Below are positions 11,183-24,730 of a stretch of DNA of 64,000 nt, piece after piece (positions within the stretch are counted from its first letter, which is position 1; the number at the start of each line of letters is the position of its first letter). The notes under the pieces were generated by a model that did not search any database, was not told the DNA's origin, and saw only the letters and a program-made list of their open reading frames with translations. The stretch spans positions 1 to 64,000 of the forward strand of contig NW_026251431.1 of assembly GCF_025118155.1 (NCBI RefSeq). The letters are read 5' to 3'. The DNA is from Cokeromyces recurvatus (Eukaryota > Mucoromycota > Mucoromycetes > Mucorales > Mucoraceae). The position numbers were made by a program, and so were the translations under genes.

Positions 11183-12673
11183 TGTTGATTTTGTTTGCTG
11201 AAAGGCTTAATTAAATGTAAAATAGAGGAAGCATAGATTTTATTTGTAAAATATAGTTCATAATAATACTTTCAAGAGTAAATAGTTAGTATACATAAAG
11301 TACTCATACGATACAATTCAAAAAGTAACATAACAATATGTAGCATATTTACAAAATAATAACGATAAAGTTAATATAACAACTATTGAACTGTTGCATC
11401 ATATTAAGTTTACATAAATCTCTACTATGTTTTGCGTTTTTTTTTTCTCTTTTCAATAAAGTTAACAAATTAAACAAGCTAGAGTTCTTAATAAGAAGCT
11501 ATCATTTTGAAGTTATTGCTTTTTTTACTTTTACTTTCTCTTTGGTATCTTTTTTAAATTATCCTTAAAATGTTCCTCAGAAAGTTTAAACCAAATACAA
11601 ATATATCTGTATATAAAAGTGGTTTCGTATGTTATTATTACATGCATAGCTAGTTTATTTGTATAGCGAAAGACCAATAGTATATTAGTAGAAAAAAGCT
11701 TATATGACTGTAAAAGAAAAAAAAAAGATTTTGATGAAATATTAGGTCTATATAAGAAGAGTATGTAGACTGTAAGAAGAAGTAGGATTACTATACCAAA
11801 GACATATTATAAAATGTAAATTATACAGACTAGATTTTGCTGATTAAGCTATAAAAGAAGAAACAGAAGAAGCAAAGATAATATCAATCAGCTTGTGATC
11901 AATTGGCAAAGTAAGTGATATTATGATTATAGACACAAATAGGTTTACGTTGTTTAGTTTGTCAATATATTTAGACCACGCCAAGTTCAACCATGATAAA
12001 AACTAAATACCGCTAGTTGATTATGAAGCATATATGTTTGATAAGAGCAATACTAAGCTAAAAGGGATTATACTGTATATTAAACAGAGTGTTAACTAAT
12101 CATGAGGCAGAAGATAAGTTAATTGCTATGACAATTAACGAATACAAGACTTCAAAAACACACAATATCTGTCAATTTTGATACGATGAAGAAAGTTGAT
12201 AATCACAATTTTATTGGTATGAGTATTCTGGCTTGTATGTGTATTGTAAGAAAAAAAAAAAAACGTAAATGCAGCAATTAACATGAATCAACGTGGCAGG
12301 AAAAGGAGATTATCAAACACTATTTCCCTTTCTTGACTTGGGATTTTTTAATGGAGAACATATCTTCTAAACATAAATCCAAAAAAGGTAGACACTACAT
12401 CTAAATTTTATTTTTTTCTGATTTGTCAAACAATGTCTATGTACGATTAAACATTTCTTTTTTTTATTTTTATAGATTAAAATTTATAAAATGACCTATT
12501 AGCACATAATATCGTTATATTGGATTGCCCAGGTCAGTTCAAATTATGTGAAAAAAAAGTATCTAAAAACCCTCTTACGGGACAAGAGGTAAAAAGGTAA
12601 AGGAAAGGAATAAGAGAAGGTGAGAAAGAAAGGGGAAATGTTGCTAACAAGTTTAAAGGGACAACCAATCGAG
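11039..12673. other. Intergenic, no gene recognised
   Basis: The stretch contains a 40-nt poly(T) tract (about 11138-11179) and AT-rich DNA. No frame here has recognisable content on either strand. Confidence 0.5.
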
Positions 12674-13288
12674 TCATTTTCTGCCTGGATCAAGTAGTGA
12701 AGGGGGTAGTTTATTGTGCATTAAGTAATCTATTTCCGGTAGAATGGTACACATAACTGGCCAACGATAGAGCCAGGTATAAACATCCTGAGAATTTCAG
12801 TATTTATGCTGAGGGAGATGATTTAAAAGAAAGGAAAGGGGATCTGCTATTAATCGTGACAAGAATAAACGAGTGTGCATATGCAAGCATTCAGTGGCGT
12901 GTGACCAACTAAAGTGTACATGAGGATGAAATGGGCAGGCTTTAGGTATTCCTCCGGGCAACCAACCAAGACGCCATTGAATAGTTCGACTACGCTCACT
13001 GTATGTCATGGGTAACCAGAGTATCGGATCAATAATCAGATTGGGGCCGCAAGCGGAAAGCAAAACAGAACATGCCCTGTCACGTAGTTGCTGAAAACTC
13101 TCTTCAAGAAATTCTTGACGATGTTTTAAAAAGGAGCGTTGGTTTAACGGGATGAATTTAGTGGCACAGAGTCTCCAGCATGGTGTTTGAATGAGTTTAT
13201 ACCATTGAGTGTTGAAGGTGGAGGCTTGAAGCTCAGGAAGTACTTTAGCGAGCAAGGTATCATCTGGTATATCAATAGCACGGAAAAC
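12674..13288 (-). pseudogene. Non-LTR retrotransposon (LINE) C-terminal fragment
   Basis: The minus-strand frame has the C-terminal tail of a LINE reverse-transcriptase polyprotein: IQWRLGWLPGG, CPFHP, SHATECLHMHTRLF, DPLSFLLNHLP, then RWPVMCTILPEIDYLMH. A TGA at 12794-12796 interrupts the frame and coding similarity continues beyond it to 12676. A second, independent copy of the same tail (DPLYFILNKLP ... RWPAMCLILFELDYLHH) is found at 27257-27454, which supports both. The 5' end near 13288 abuts the next decayed gene directly. It is 5'-truncated and inactive; the parent is probably a Mucorales LINE clade. Confidence 0.75.
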
Positions 13289-13291
13289 GAA

Positions 13292-14620
13292 TTAGGTCTG
13301 AAGAATGGACACCCTAACCTTCATCGATGGTTGGTCTACCATATGAAGTATCACCTTTACTGATGATTGACTAGAGCCACCAAATATCCGTCTTATGCAT
13401 ATGTTTTGACAAGATTCTTTTCGAGAGCGAAATCCCAGCTTGGAAAAGTTGAAAAGCTTGTAGTAGAAACCTAATAGATCCGATTCTATTTTAGTACTTT
13501 TTGGGTAAATTTCAATATTAGATTTCTTCACTAGTTGCCAAAAATCTGTGGCATCTATTATTTGGACCGATTTTGTTTCAAATGAATAGATCGGTAATAG
13601 AGTGAAAAACTGGTAACCATATTTATCCATATATTTTACAGGCGTAAATGTTCCATCAGCAATTCTTGACTTGATACTTGTGACAAACGTTTCTAGAGCA
13701 GGTAAATGAGGCTTGACTTTGGCTAATTTCCGCCCAAGGATGAGTGGAACATTTGAATTAATGCTTTGCAGGAACAAGTCCTGCAAATATTTGAAGCTTC
13801 GTCTATTGAGTATTGAAGTAAACGTTAGTTCTTTTAACTTCCTATAAATGTAGGACTTAGAGGCAACGGTGACTAGTTTTCCTTTCATAATGTACACTTT
13901 TTCACTTATTTTTTGCTGAAGGTAAAAAAAAAACATTTAAAGAATTGATGTGGTTGAGAGTACAGATCTTCTGAGTTACAGCTTAATGCTTGATAGCTAG
14001 ACCATAATGACTCCATCTTTTGTGCAATCTCTTCAAAATGTTGATTTTTTTCGACAGATGACGGCCATACGGATTTTTGCTTCAGCTTTAGTGAATAGAT
14101 AGAGTTAGCTAGGGATTTTCTTTCGTAAACAGATAAGCCCTTGCAAAAAAAAATGTAGAGCCTTTATCGGACAAAGATTCCATAAAGAAGCGAATTGTTC
14201 TCCTTTCGTGGTTCTCACATACGTGGTTGCGTATGAGCACATCGTATTGTTTGTATACAATGGGTAAAATAGAAGAACATCCAATACTCTTGAGGGATCG
14301 TAGAATTGTGTCATCAATTTCACATTCATTGCAAAACTCAACAAAGTATTGTTGAATATAACTGAGAGACTTTTTACCCTTACCAGTGACGACGGTAAAG
14401 ATGGAGTAGACATCATTCTGACTCATAATCAGAACTTCTTCACCCTTCGTTAGGAGCTTCAAAAGAAAACGATAGTTGATAAACAACGATCCTACCCACA
14501 TCATTTTTATTGTGTGTGCCGTGACGAGAGATATTTGATCAATGAGCTTAGCGTCTCTACAGATATTTTTCAAGGAGCATTTGATCACGAAAATCTCTTT
14601 TTTCTCATCTGGACCGTGCG

Positions 14621-14652
<32 letters not shown>

Positions 14653-15077
14653 TTTTCAAGGGGCATACATTGCTGTTTACTCTTAGATGGGTGGTTGAGC
14701 CGCATTTATACTGTTTTACTTTATGTTTTACTGTATCCGCTTCTTCCACTGTATTGCTTGCTATTTCCATTCCAAAGTTGATCAAGGTACGCTTTTTTTC
14801 TATTGTTTTTTTTTATTTTGTATCTTCTTTGAAATATGAGGTAAATCACTAGAAGAAGAACTTGTAGAAGCGAGTGATATAGAGGCAGTAGAAGCAAGCG
14901 AGTTTGAATCAGTAGAAACAGGTGGCGTCAAAGTAGGTGTATCATGATCCACATCTTAAAAAAAGTAAGACACATATTCTCTCGTTATGTATACTTTTGA
15001 TACTTACTCGTTAAAGCCTTCTTTCCTTTTGATATCATTAAATCGTCAGTTGGATTATTATGACGCTTTTGCTTCAT
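13292..15077 (-). pseudogene. Decayed transposon-type gene, possibly Fanzor/TnpB-related N-terminal part
   Basis: Exons read minus from ATG 15077 (MKQKRHNNPTDDL), through a Ser/Thr-rich stretch, to a small zinc-knuckle-like motif (YKCGSTTHLRVNSNVCP). Next come a KCSLKNICRD helical region, a SVWPSSVEKNQHFEEIAQ segment and an FTLLPIYSF...IIDATDFWQL segment. The order knuckle, helical lobe, FTLLP-IDA resembles proteins widespread in Mucorales that I associate with the N-terminal half of Fanzor-type (TnpB-like) nucleases. That assignment is from memory and weak. No RuvC-like core follows; the frame ends at 13292 where LINE sequence begins. Lesions include a stop after the A-rich stretch near 14810, a frameshift near 14109, and another in an A10 run near 13925. 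Confidence 0.4.
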
Positions 15078-15391
15078 TATATACTATAGAATCTTGAAGA
15101 AAAAAGAAATGTTGTTAAAGTGTTTAAAAAAAAAACTAACGTCGTCTGAATTCAAAGTGTAAAACTGTAAAAACTGCTCTTGATTTTAAACGGCGGTAAT
15201 CAAAAAATATCCATTCTATTTTCATTATTATCTTTTTTTTTTTTTTTTTTTTTTTTCCAGTAAATTATAGTCTTTTTATCCATAATATCAATTCCCTTTC
15301 TTTTGTTTTTTGACATAATTAATCAAAAAAATAGAACAAAATAAAATAAATAATCACAAGCATTACAATAGAACAGCTTTCTTTTTAAACG
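15078..15391. other. Intergenic between divergent genes
   Basis: This is a 314-bp spacer between the start of the decayed minus gene and INTS10. It has a T tract near 15232-15256 and no gene. Confidence 0.5.
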
Positions 15392-17262
15392 ATGTCACAA
15401 GAACCTAATTCGTTGGCTGATTGCCAATACAATAGTCATTCAAATGTGACAGAGTCAAGCAATAACTCTTTTGAAAATGAAGTAATAAAAAAAGGAATGT
15501 AATGTTTTTTTTTCAAGCAGCATTAATTGAATTATCTTTTCTTTCTAGTTTACTATATTGAGAAATGCTATTCAAAAAGGCAATTTTGAAAGAGCCATTC
15601 AAAGCTTTGTGTTGCTGTAAAGTCTTTTTTTATAATCGTTACTACATTAAACTAAACTTTTTTCTTTCTTCAGTCATTCAAACAGTATTCAAAATCCTAC
15701 TTTTCAAGCTTATTTAATTCAACTTGCAGAAAATATTGATCCAGCAAAAGATAATGAAGCTAGCAGTACGCGTTTATATTTATTAATGTTTTCATATATA
15801 AACATTAATACAACTTGTTTGTAGGATTTTTGCTTCATTACCATGCTTATTACAATCAAACATTATTGATTTTGCAACAGGTAATTCAGCTTTTTTTTTC
15901 TTTCTTTTTCATTTTAATTATAATATTGAAATTATATTAATTATATATCTGCATTAGAACGTTTAGAAGGAAAAGAATCTATGCGCGCTTTTATGATTTT
16001 ATTTGATTATATTCAAGCATATCCTCGCCATGCATACAAATACTTAGTAATACAATTATTATGTAGCATTTATTCCTTCTTTCATAATCAGTACTGACTG
16101 TATATTTATTTTCTTTTTTTTTAAAAAAAAAATAATAGATTGGAGCTATTAATTTACTTATTTTATGTGCACAAGCGTTAAAAGGAGATGAAAGACAAAA
16201 ATGTATCAGTTTATTAGGTAATCAATTTACATGGTTTTACATATTTGTATTATCTAATCCATATTCATTATAGTTACTGAATTATTTCCTCGTCTTTGCA
16301 AACAACGATTGTTTCTTGTGAGAAAGGATAAAGTTCCTTCTATCAAGTCAACAGAAAGCAAACATTTTATTACCTTACCTTATGACCTTTTTGAACAATT
16401 TTTACTGCTTGGTCAAAGATTTTATATTAAAAAGCACCAATGGAATGACGCAACAAAATTCACTTGCTCAATGTTATCTGCTTGCGGGTAAATATAAATA
16501 TTCTTAATAAATATATTCATATACATTTAGATATTTTATTTATTTATTTATTTTCTAGATATTCAGGATTAGAGCAATTGGATTCTGTCACACATATAAC
16601 TCAGTTTGAATATTTAAGGGAGCATCGAGATAGTGTTCGAATTGACGATGATATAAATGAAAATGGAGACACACATATGCTACCAACTACAGAAGACCTG
16701 ACTATTATTTCTACCTTAATGTGTGAATACATGGCTGCAACTTCGCAATTCGTTCGATTTGGATATGATTATTATCAATATGTGTGTGGTACTGATAGTG
16801 CATCTAATAATACTTTAGAAAAATTTTGTTTAATTCCTGTATGTTCATTTCAACCCACAAATGGTTATCCACATCAACGATTTGGACAAAAACGTGGACA
16901 AGACAAAAATAATAATGAGGAGCGAACTACACTTGATTTCTCAGATGATGTCATTTCAACAGCAGGAAGTAATAGTAAACGTCCAAGGCTTGATAACATA
17001 AATAATGACACTAATAGCGATAATGATGACGATGATGAAGTTGATCGCTCCAAGGGCTTAGATTCTTACTGCGTAAAAGGAGTGGATGATGCTTTACAAA
17101 TATTAAGTAAAGCAGGAGATTGTCTAAGGCATATTGTTGAATTATGGCAATGGGCATCCAATAAAATATCTCATAAACCCTTAATTGAGCAATTAGGTGG
17201 TTGGGAACAAGGTAAAATATACATGATTATTGTAATTTCTTTTCTCTTTTCTTTTTTATGCT

Positions 17263-17304
<42 letters not shown>

Positions 17305-18826
17305 TTTTACTTTATATAGAATTATGTCGTGTTATTGATGGTTATAAGTTACCTTTTGATATGCATAATGCAGTTTTACTTGTTAGAAGTGATTTAGCTT
17401 TATCATCGGTAAATTTCATATAATCATAATAATCATGTTTTATTCATATAGACTTTTTTATTTAGCCCTCTGTTCCTGGAAATCTTGCAAAAGCATTAGA
17501 ATTGTCTCAAACTATTTGTGATCGTATTGAAGTACAACGTAGACAAGAAAAAACTGATTATAGTCGATCATCTATTGACATGGATATACCATTTATGTTT
17601 GCTTTTCGTGTTTTATATAGTATTGGTATTATTTATTTACTCGTCGGGAGCCTTCAGGTACAATAGAGAACGTTTGATAAATGGATTTTAACTTGTATAT
17701 CATATTTAACTCTCTATCTTTAGCAATCGACACTTGAAATTGCAATTATTCTTTCTGTGTTTCCTATACCAAATGGGTTAGATGAATATGATTTTGTTAC
17801 AGATGAAACAGATTGTCGCACGGTTGCCAATATATTTCATGGCAGAGAATTTGGGCTGATGAGAGTTACACAAGAGGGTTTAGTTGTACGGTGTATTAAA
17901 CATTTAATAGTGAGTCTTGATAATGAATCTGAGCAACGTGTTGGTATGGCTTCAATTGATTCGGCTCTTCGCTGGGATGAAAAGGCGGGCAATATGATCG
18001 TTTTGATGCAATATGGTTGGCCTTATTGGAGTAATAGAACAAATTTATGGCACAAGATTATAAAGCGAATTGGTGATAAACGGGTATTTAAAAATCGAGA
18101 ATTTCTTGAATATCTTTATGGTAAATTGAAAGGGATGATGCATATCAAGTAGGAGCATGTTATATTTATCCTTTTTAAATATATATGTATGTATATAAAT
18201 ATATAGTTTCTGATGTTTTACAAGCTATTCGTCATTTGCATCTGGTGGGTTCGGTAACAATGGATATTATTCCACCTGAATTTGCTTTACGTGGAAGCTA
18301 TAGACATTTAATCACTGCAGCTTCTGAAAATAATAATAACAGTAACTCAACACCATCATCACCACGTCAATCTCCCAAAAATGAAGATAATGAAGGACTA
18401 GATGAAGATGATTTGGATAAGACTAATATAAATAGAAATCCTAATAGTGTTCAAGTGTATCATCCCTCCTTTGCAAATAGTATTCTACCAAGTACATCTA
18501 TGTCACCTTCTTGGTATTCGGCGTCAACACAAAAGAATTCATTTGCTAAATGGATGTCACCTTCTTTCTATTATAGTCGGCCTGCTACCTCAGTCGTTTT
18601 ACCTGGTGCAAATCATAACCAGAGTGATGATAATCAAAATAATCCCAATAACATCATAAATCCTTCGGCAAGCCCTAAAGGCTCATTTATACCAAGAGAT
18701 ATCGTCACACGGTGTTTAGAATATAGAATAAGGAGATATTCACCAAAGATTACACCACAAAGAATGAGACATGTCCTTCAACGATTCCTTAAAAACATGG
18801 TTTTAAAGGCGAATGAAGAGGTTTAA
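15392..18826 (+). CDS. INTS10: Integrator complex subunit 10-like protein
   Basis: INTS10 is a helical-repeat subunit of the Integrator complex, which cleaves nascent snRNA and attenuated Pol II transcripts in the nucleus. The spliced product (roughly 800-850 aa) follows the order I recall for animal INTS10. It has an N-terminal helical region (FERAIQSF, FMILFDYIQAYPRHAYKYL), LPYDLFEQFLLLGQRFYIKK, and a low-complexity loop with a basic KRPRLD patch. Then come IVLMQYGWPYWSNRTNLW, FLEYLYGKL, IRHLHLVGSVTMDIIPPEF and RHVLQRFLKNM near the end. The WP..N.LW and final HVLQRF features are the strongest matches. There are about eleven exons with short introns, one containing a long T run (about 17266-17298). 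The acidic and Asn/Ser-rich inserts are not in the animal protein. Distant homology; the alternative is another helical-repeat protein. Confidence 0.68.
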
Positions 18827-19024
18827 GAAATTATTTACCCTGCTTTGTTATCATTTTGTACATAACATAACAACACAAAGAAAATAAAAAAAAAAAAAAA
18901 ATAAAAATAAAAAAATGAAATAAACAGATTAAAAATAATAAAAATAAAAGTAAGCGATATATTTAGTAGTGATATTACGTATGTTATGTGTGTGTATGTT
19001 ATGTTCACTAAATACATTCAGTTG

Positions 19025-19065
<41 letters not shown>

Positions 19066-22000
19066 TGGTTTGGAAACTATAAAGCATAACACTTTAATGT
19101 GTCAAAAAAATAACGAGAAAGAAAGCTATTGATATGGAAAAAAAATACACAGCAATAAAATAGAATTTAATCGTATAATGACCACAGCACTCAAAGCTCA
19201 ACTGGCGTAAAGTTAGAAATCAACTGAAGGAAAAATTTATGTTTTTTTGTTTATGTTTTTTTTTGAATACCACAACTCGGCAACTACAGCTAAAAGTTTG
19301 GGTTTATAAAGAAAAAAATTGTGGTAAATAAAATAACTTGATCGGAAAGGGCAGCGCCTTTCTGTTGGCCAAGCGGCGATCATGGAGAGATGAACTTTGT
19401 TAGCTGTAGATGGGAGTGTTTTAATAATAAAATCGGGGTTAGTTCTGAGCTTTGATGATAACATGCTACCTTCCAGGATCCAATGTTCAACACCAGGCCT
19501 TCAAATGGAGGTTGATAAAAAGATGTTGTTAAATCGCGGGGTAATTTCCTACCATGCAAGAGAGGAAAGCCCGCAGCATTGAGAGAATCCCTGGGAGTAA
19601 CACGGCTGTAGTAGAAGCAAACAAGAACAGAATCTAATCCACCTCTACACTATAAAAGGACTTCCTCTTCAATAATTTTTTTTCTCATATAAAATAAAAA
19701 AAAAAAAAAATAATGAAAAAGAAAGGAGGATGGGCTCTAAAGTTAATACGTATTGTGTAGTACAGTTGCTATAAAAAGTTATACGTTATTTATTTAGAAC
19801 TACTGTCATACTTGTTGCGGTTACAGAATACTTATAAATTATAATATGTAACAGTAAGGAAATTAGTTTGGCTATACACAAAGACTTGAAATAGAAGAAA
19901 TATTATGTAAAGAATTGACAAACAAAGAGAATATTATTAAATTTAACAAATTAAAAAACAACGACGTACATGAAAAAACATGAAAGAATAAGTTATCATA
20001 AAAAAAAACCTGTATGGCAAAAATAAGCACACAACTTTTTATAGAACACAGTTTTGGGATAAAGAAAAAAAATATTAATTCAAAGACGAGGCAATAGACT
20101 CATCAGCGATAGACGAAAATAATAATAATAATATGAAGGCGAATATTAATAATAACAGCAACAACAATATAATATAAATAGCAAATTTTTAATGATGAGG
20201 ACACAAAGAAGGACTGATAACGCAAAAAAAAATAAATAAAACATAAATAGCCCTTGTCGTTTTTCCATATCGTTTTTTTTTAGTAATAAACTATACAGGG
20301 TTTTCGCAGACTTGTCTTTTCTATTTTCTCTTTCCTTATCTTTTGCATTTAAAACACTGTCTTTATTTGTGAAATGGTAGCCATAACAGTTGAAGCTGTT
20401 ATAGATCAACTTTGCCAAAAAAAAAAAAAAAGAAAAGAAAAAGATGTCATCTCACTTGTAAACAAATTATCCCGCGATATTTTGCACGAGATAGTGAGGA
20501 AAACATCAATCAGCCTTACTCATTTAATACTTTTGTATCTGTCAATTACAACGACTTGACTACCATTTACTGTTCTTACAGGCGTGATCAATGGATCATT
20601 TTTAATAATTTATTATCAACTCAATTTCCAAGCGATATGCGTACTCCTTATGTAGTTTCTATTATTCAACCCTTTTTCGAGCAACCGTCTATCAATATCA
20701 TCATCACATGCCTATACATTTTATATAATAAACCAGTTTAATATCTGAAGTCACTTACTCCTAATCTTCTTTATTGATTCACTAATTGACTTGTAGTAGT
20801 TTTACATTTCAAAATTCACACTATTTGAACGGTTTCTTTATTATCATCAGTATTAGTATTAGCAAGGTAAGGATAAGGTAAGGTTACGAATGAAATTAAC
20901 ATTTTTATTTGGGGGCTACTAAACTTGAATTCAGCTTATCAGCCATTATAGTTTAAGATTCATTGTCCCAAAAGAGTGAGGGAAAAAAAAGGCATTATTA
21001 CCGATTCATTATCAAGTTGTATAGAGTCTCTTGGATATCCAGCAGATAAACCATTATTAAGTATGTCGTGTACTATTCAATAGTAACACTGGACTATAAG
21101 CACCATCTTATTAGAGGTCGTGGATTGTACTCTTTGGCTTTCTTACTCTGCTAAAAAAAAAGGCATAAATTCCTAAAGAAGATAATGTTACAATAATAGT
21201 TAACTAGACTTTTTATAGTCAACGACGACACAGTTTGCCAGGGAAATAGTTTAATTGCCGAATAAAACTTGGCGATCTACTTTTTTTTTCTTTCTTTAAG
21301 ACAATCTTTTGAAAAAGTTTTTTATAGTGTAATTTAAGGTGAATAAGATAATATTAAGACAATCTACTCTATATTATAAGTAAAAAAAAAAAGTCAAGCA
21401 TTGTAGAAGGGTTTAAGTTAACGATAAATAGTGAGTGCATCAACATATAAATTATGAAAAGAAGTCATAGAATAACAAGGAGCATCATACACAATAAAAG
21501 ATGGCAGTAGTTCCTTATTAAATGTATGTTCACATCATGTGCATTAAATTTAGTTAATTTATAGATTTTCCTTTAATTAATCCATGTACTGAGACAAATT
21601 TACTAAATGAGCAATTACCCTTTATATACTTCATGATGAAGTCACTGCTCATCCAAGAACAATATGTAACTGACAAGAACCTCAAAACAATGATAACCGT
21701 TATTAATATCGCACTAAAAGACTGTATCTAACGATATCGTTTTCCAAAAACGTGTCGTTACGTTTTACAAGTGATGTCAAATGGCAATCATTTTTGTTTT
21801 CATGATAGACTTCAAGAATACGTTTCTTGTATTAAGTATCATTATATCATCCGTAGATACGATACTGAGGAGTAAAGGGATTGTCTTTGTAATAAAAAAT
21901 TAAGATTCCTTTGCAAAGATTGAAATATTTCAACAACTTCTTTTCGATGAATCGGTCAAGCCTTCCTTTAGTCCTTATACATATATAACTACTCAATAAT

Positions 22001-24631
22001 CAATACCCTAAGAAAATTTTCTTTGGAGAAAACTGCGTTGAAAAAAAAAATCATTGGTTGGAAAACCAAAGTTAGTTTGTTTCCAGATAGAATAATGATG
22101 GCAAGGCTTGAAACAACTTCAAGTTATACCCTGAAGATGAACGTTTTTTTGTACAGCAATCAGATTATGAATGCTCTTTATGAATGTTGGCTAGTTTTAG
22201 TCTTATTCTGGCAATTTACATCCTCGTGATGCTGAATTTATTTAACCATACACAACTTACCTCGAGAGGAAAGAAATCTTAGGGAAAATATACAATAATC
22301 TTTTTAACATTTATACACTGTGCTGCTATAGTCTTTCACCACTTTTGTTATAATAAAATATTATTAGAGAAGCAACTTCATTATAAAACACAATTTTATT
22401 AAGTTGTTTTTTTCATTTTTATTAATATTATAAAAAAAGATGCTTTTCTTAGTTCTCAAATCTCTTTAAAAGGGACTTGATACTAACAGGATTAACCACG
22501 AGAAGGTGAAAGCATATCTAATTCCAAAAATAATATTACAACCCATACACAAACAAATTGATACAGGCTGTAATTTTTTCTTCTCCCTCTAAATTTCTAC
22601 TTGAAAGATAAACGTCCAGTTTCAACTAGTAGACACTTGGCAAAGTCCAACCTGGCCCAAGCCTTGCTAGAAGAAAAAGATAGGATTCCTCACTTCCTAC
22701 CCCAATAAAAAATACAGTTGGATGTAAGTTTCATTGGAAGCCGGGCTAAACATTCTGACCTGTAGCGTGGCGAAGTGGAAGGAATCCAGATACATGAAGT
22801 GCACGACCTGACTATTGTTTACCTGAGAATGTCCCTTCTTTGACCCCTAGCATCTACTTTTGACTTAACAGTAAATACAAGTTGGGATTCTTCACCTAAA
22901 TAAATAGATGAAAAAACCACGGTCAGAAACGTAAGCTGTGCATCCTTATCTATTTTTATTTTATAAACAGCAACTAGATAAAAATAAAAAGAAGGAAAAA
23001 CCTCCAAAAAGAAAAAACAGAAAAACTAAACCTTGAGATAAGCCCTTTCAATGGTGCAGACAAAGAGTACGCTAATCACCCTAAAAAAGGAACAGGTTTA
23101 CAATTTCCAACCCCAAGTATCCTTTTTATTTCCCTCCTCCTTTGGAAATAAATCAAACTTGAGCAGTCAAAATTCGATAAGGTCCCATCAATTATCTAAG
23201 GTTGCAATAACCCAAGGTGAAGGTGGATATGCATGTAGTAACCAAAAGAGAGTCTAGGCCTCTCCTTTAGCCATGTTATAAACGGACAGTTCTACAGTCT
23301 CAAGTAAGCCAAGCTATGTGACTTGAGCACACTTCATAACCCTGACAGTGTCTATCTATGGTTTCAAGTAAAAATAAAGAAGAATAGGAAAAATAAAAAA
23401 AAGCTAAAGAAAAAAGAAGAAAAAAAAAGGAAAAAAAAACGAAAAATGTACTTTTTTTTATAGTAAAATTCAGGAGAAAAAAAAAATAAACGAAAAGAAG
23501 GAGAAGTTATTAAAGTTTAATCTTAGCGTATTTTTTTTTGTTTTTAATTTACTTTGCGTTAAATCTTCTCTTCTGCCTTTCCCTTGTCTTTTTTTTTCTC
23601 TTTTCTTTTTAATACTTTAGAGATAAGTTTTGTCTTTTATTTGAATGTAGTAAAGCATTACTGTCTTCTTTGAAAGTAAGCAAGAAAGTAAGAAAGTAAG
23701 AAAGTAAGAAAAAAAAAAAAGAAGTTGTTTACTTTTTTTATATGTATAAATATTCATGTGAATATATTGAGCATTCTTGTAAAGAAATTAAGCCAAAACT
23801 AGTCAAATGCAGTTACACAACAGAGCATGATGTTCATACATTCTCCAAAAGAATAAGAGTAGATAAGCTATCAATAATATAAAAAATGTCATTTTATACA
23901 GCAGTTTTATTTTTATTTTTAGACACACAAACACCATCTAGACGCTTTTTTTTCTTGCAATTTTACAAGATGTTCCCTTTTAGCTTTGTTGTGGAACGCT
24001 TTTGTTTTTCAATTGTACAAGATATTCTTGGAAGTTTATGCATTTTAAATAATTAGGCTGTAAGCTTTCTTACTACTGTATTATGGCAATTGAGCTTTTT
24101 TTATGATGATCATGATAACAAGGCTCTTTAGATTTTGTTCAGTTTGAAAGGAATGATGGTTTTAAAGAGAAGAAAGAGATAGAGTTTCAAAGAGTGTACA
24201 AAAGACAATACGATGAAAAAAAAAAAAAAAAAAAAAAAAAAGTTGGGACGTCAATTTTGAAAATGGAAAATGGAACAACCAACATAAAAGTAAGACAATT
24301 AAATTTAAAAAGAGTAAAAAGAGAAGTTGATCTTTTCGTTTTTCAACCCAATCTCGAACAAAACTATCATCTTATGAATGAATGCGTTATCAAGCATCAG
24401 ATACTTATCATTCATATTAGCAACATCAAATATAGTAAGAGCTTGCTCCATGAATTCTAAAAATTCGTTACTAGTTCTGCCTTTTCATTTTTACAACTAG
24501 CGTATCATCAGTTTGTTTTTGCTGTAGTGATATTCTCCTGTCGTGAAATAGCAATAAAAACATCTTTGCAAATGGCACCTAGGATACTGATATCTGGTAC
24601 CTTTTATTCAACTTTGCTTTTGCATGGTGTT
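18827..24631. other. Long gene-poor region
   Basis: No gene that I can support lies in this 5.8 kb. It holds A runs (for example 19027-19063) and an AAGT/AAAG microsatellite near 23682-23710. Two islands are less AT-rich, at about 19320-19660 and 22600-23340, and look like eroded foreign or transposon DNA without an identifiable frame. A pair of short plus-strand frames at 20374-20741 (VISLVNKLSRDILHEIVRKT...) may be a decayed gene but matches nothing I can name. Confidence 0.45.
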
Positions 24632-24730
24632 CCTTGTTATAGAACAAGCCCTGGATATAAGCATAAGTAATAGTATAGTAGATGAATCACATAATAAAGG
24701 ATAAACTATAAGCCTGAATATAAAATAAAA

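Noticed and set aside
14514..14852. Plus-strand frames across a poly(T) tract
   Set aside because: They are antisense to the decayed minus-strand transposon gene and depend on the homopolymer.
20374..20741. Two overlapping frames with LSRDILHEIVRKTSISL, at first sight cyclin-like
   Set aside because: The rest of a cyclin box is missing and the frames are joined only by an A run or a very short intron. Not enough to call a gene.
24194..24460. 88-codon frame starting in a Lys-rich stretch
   Set aside because: It begins within a poly(A) tract and shows no family resemblance.
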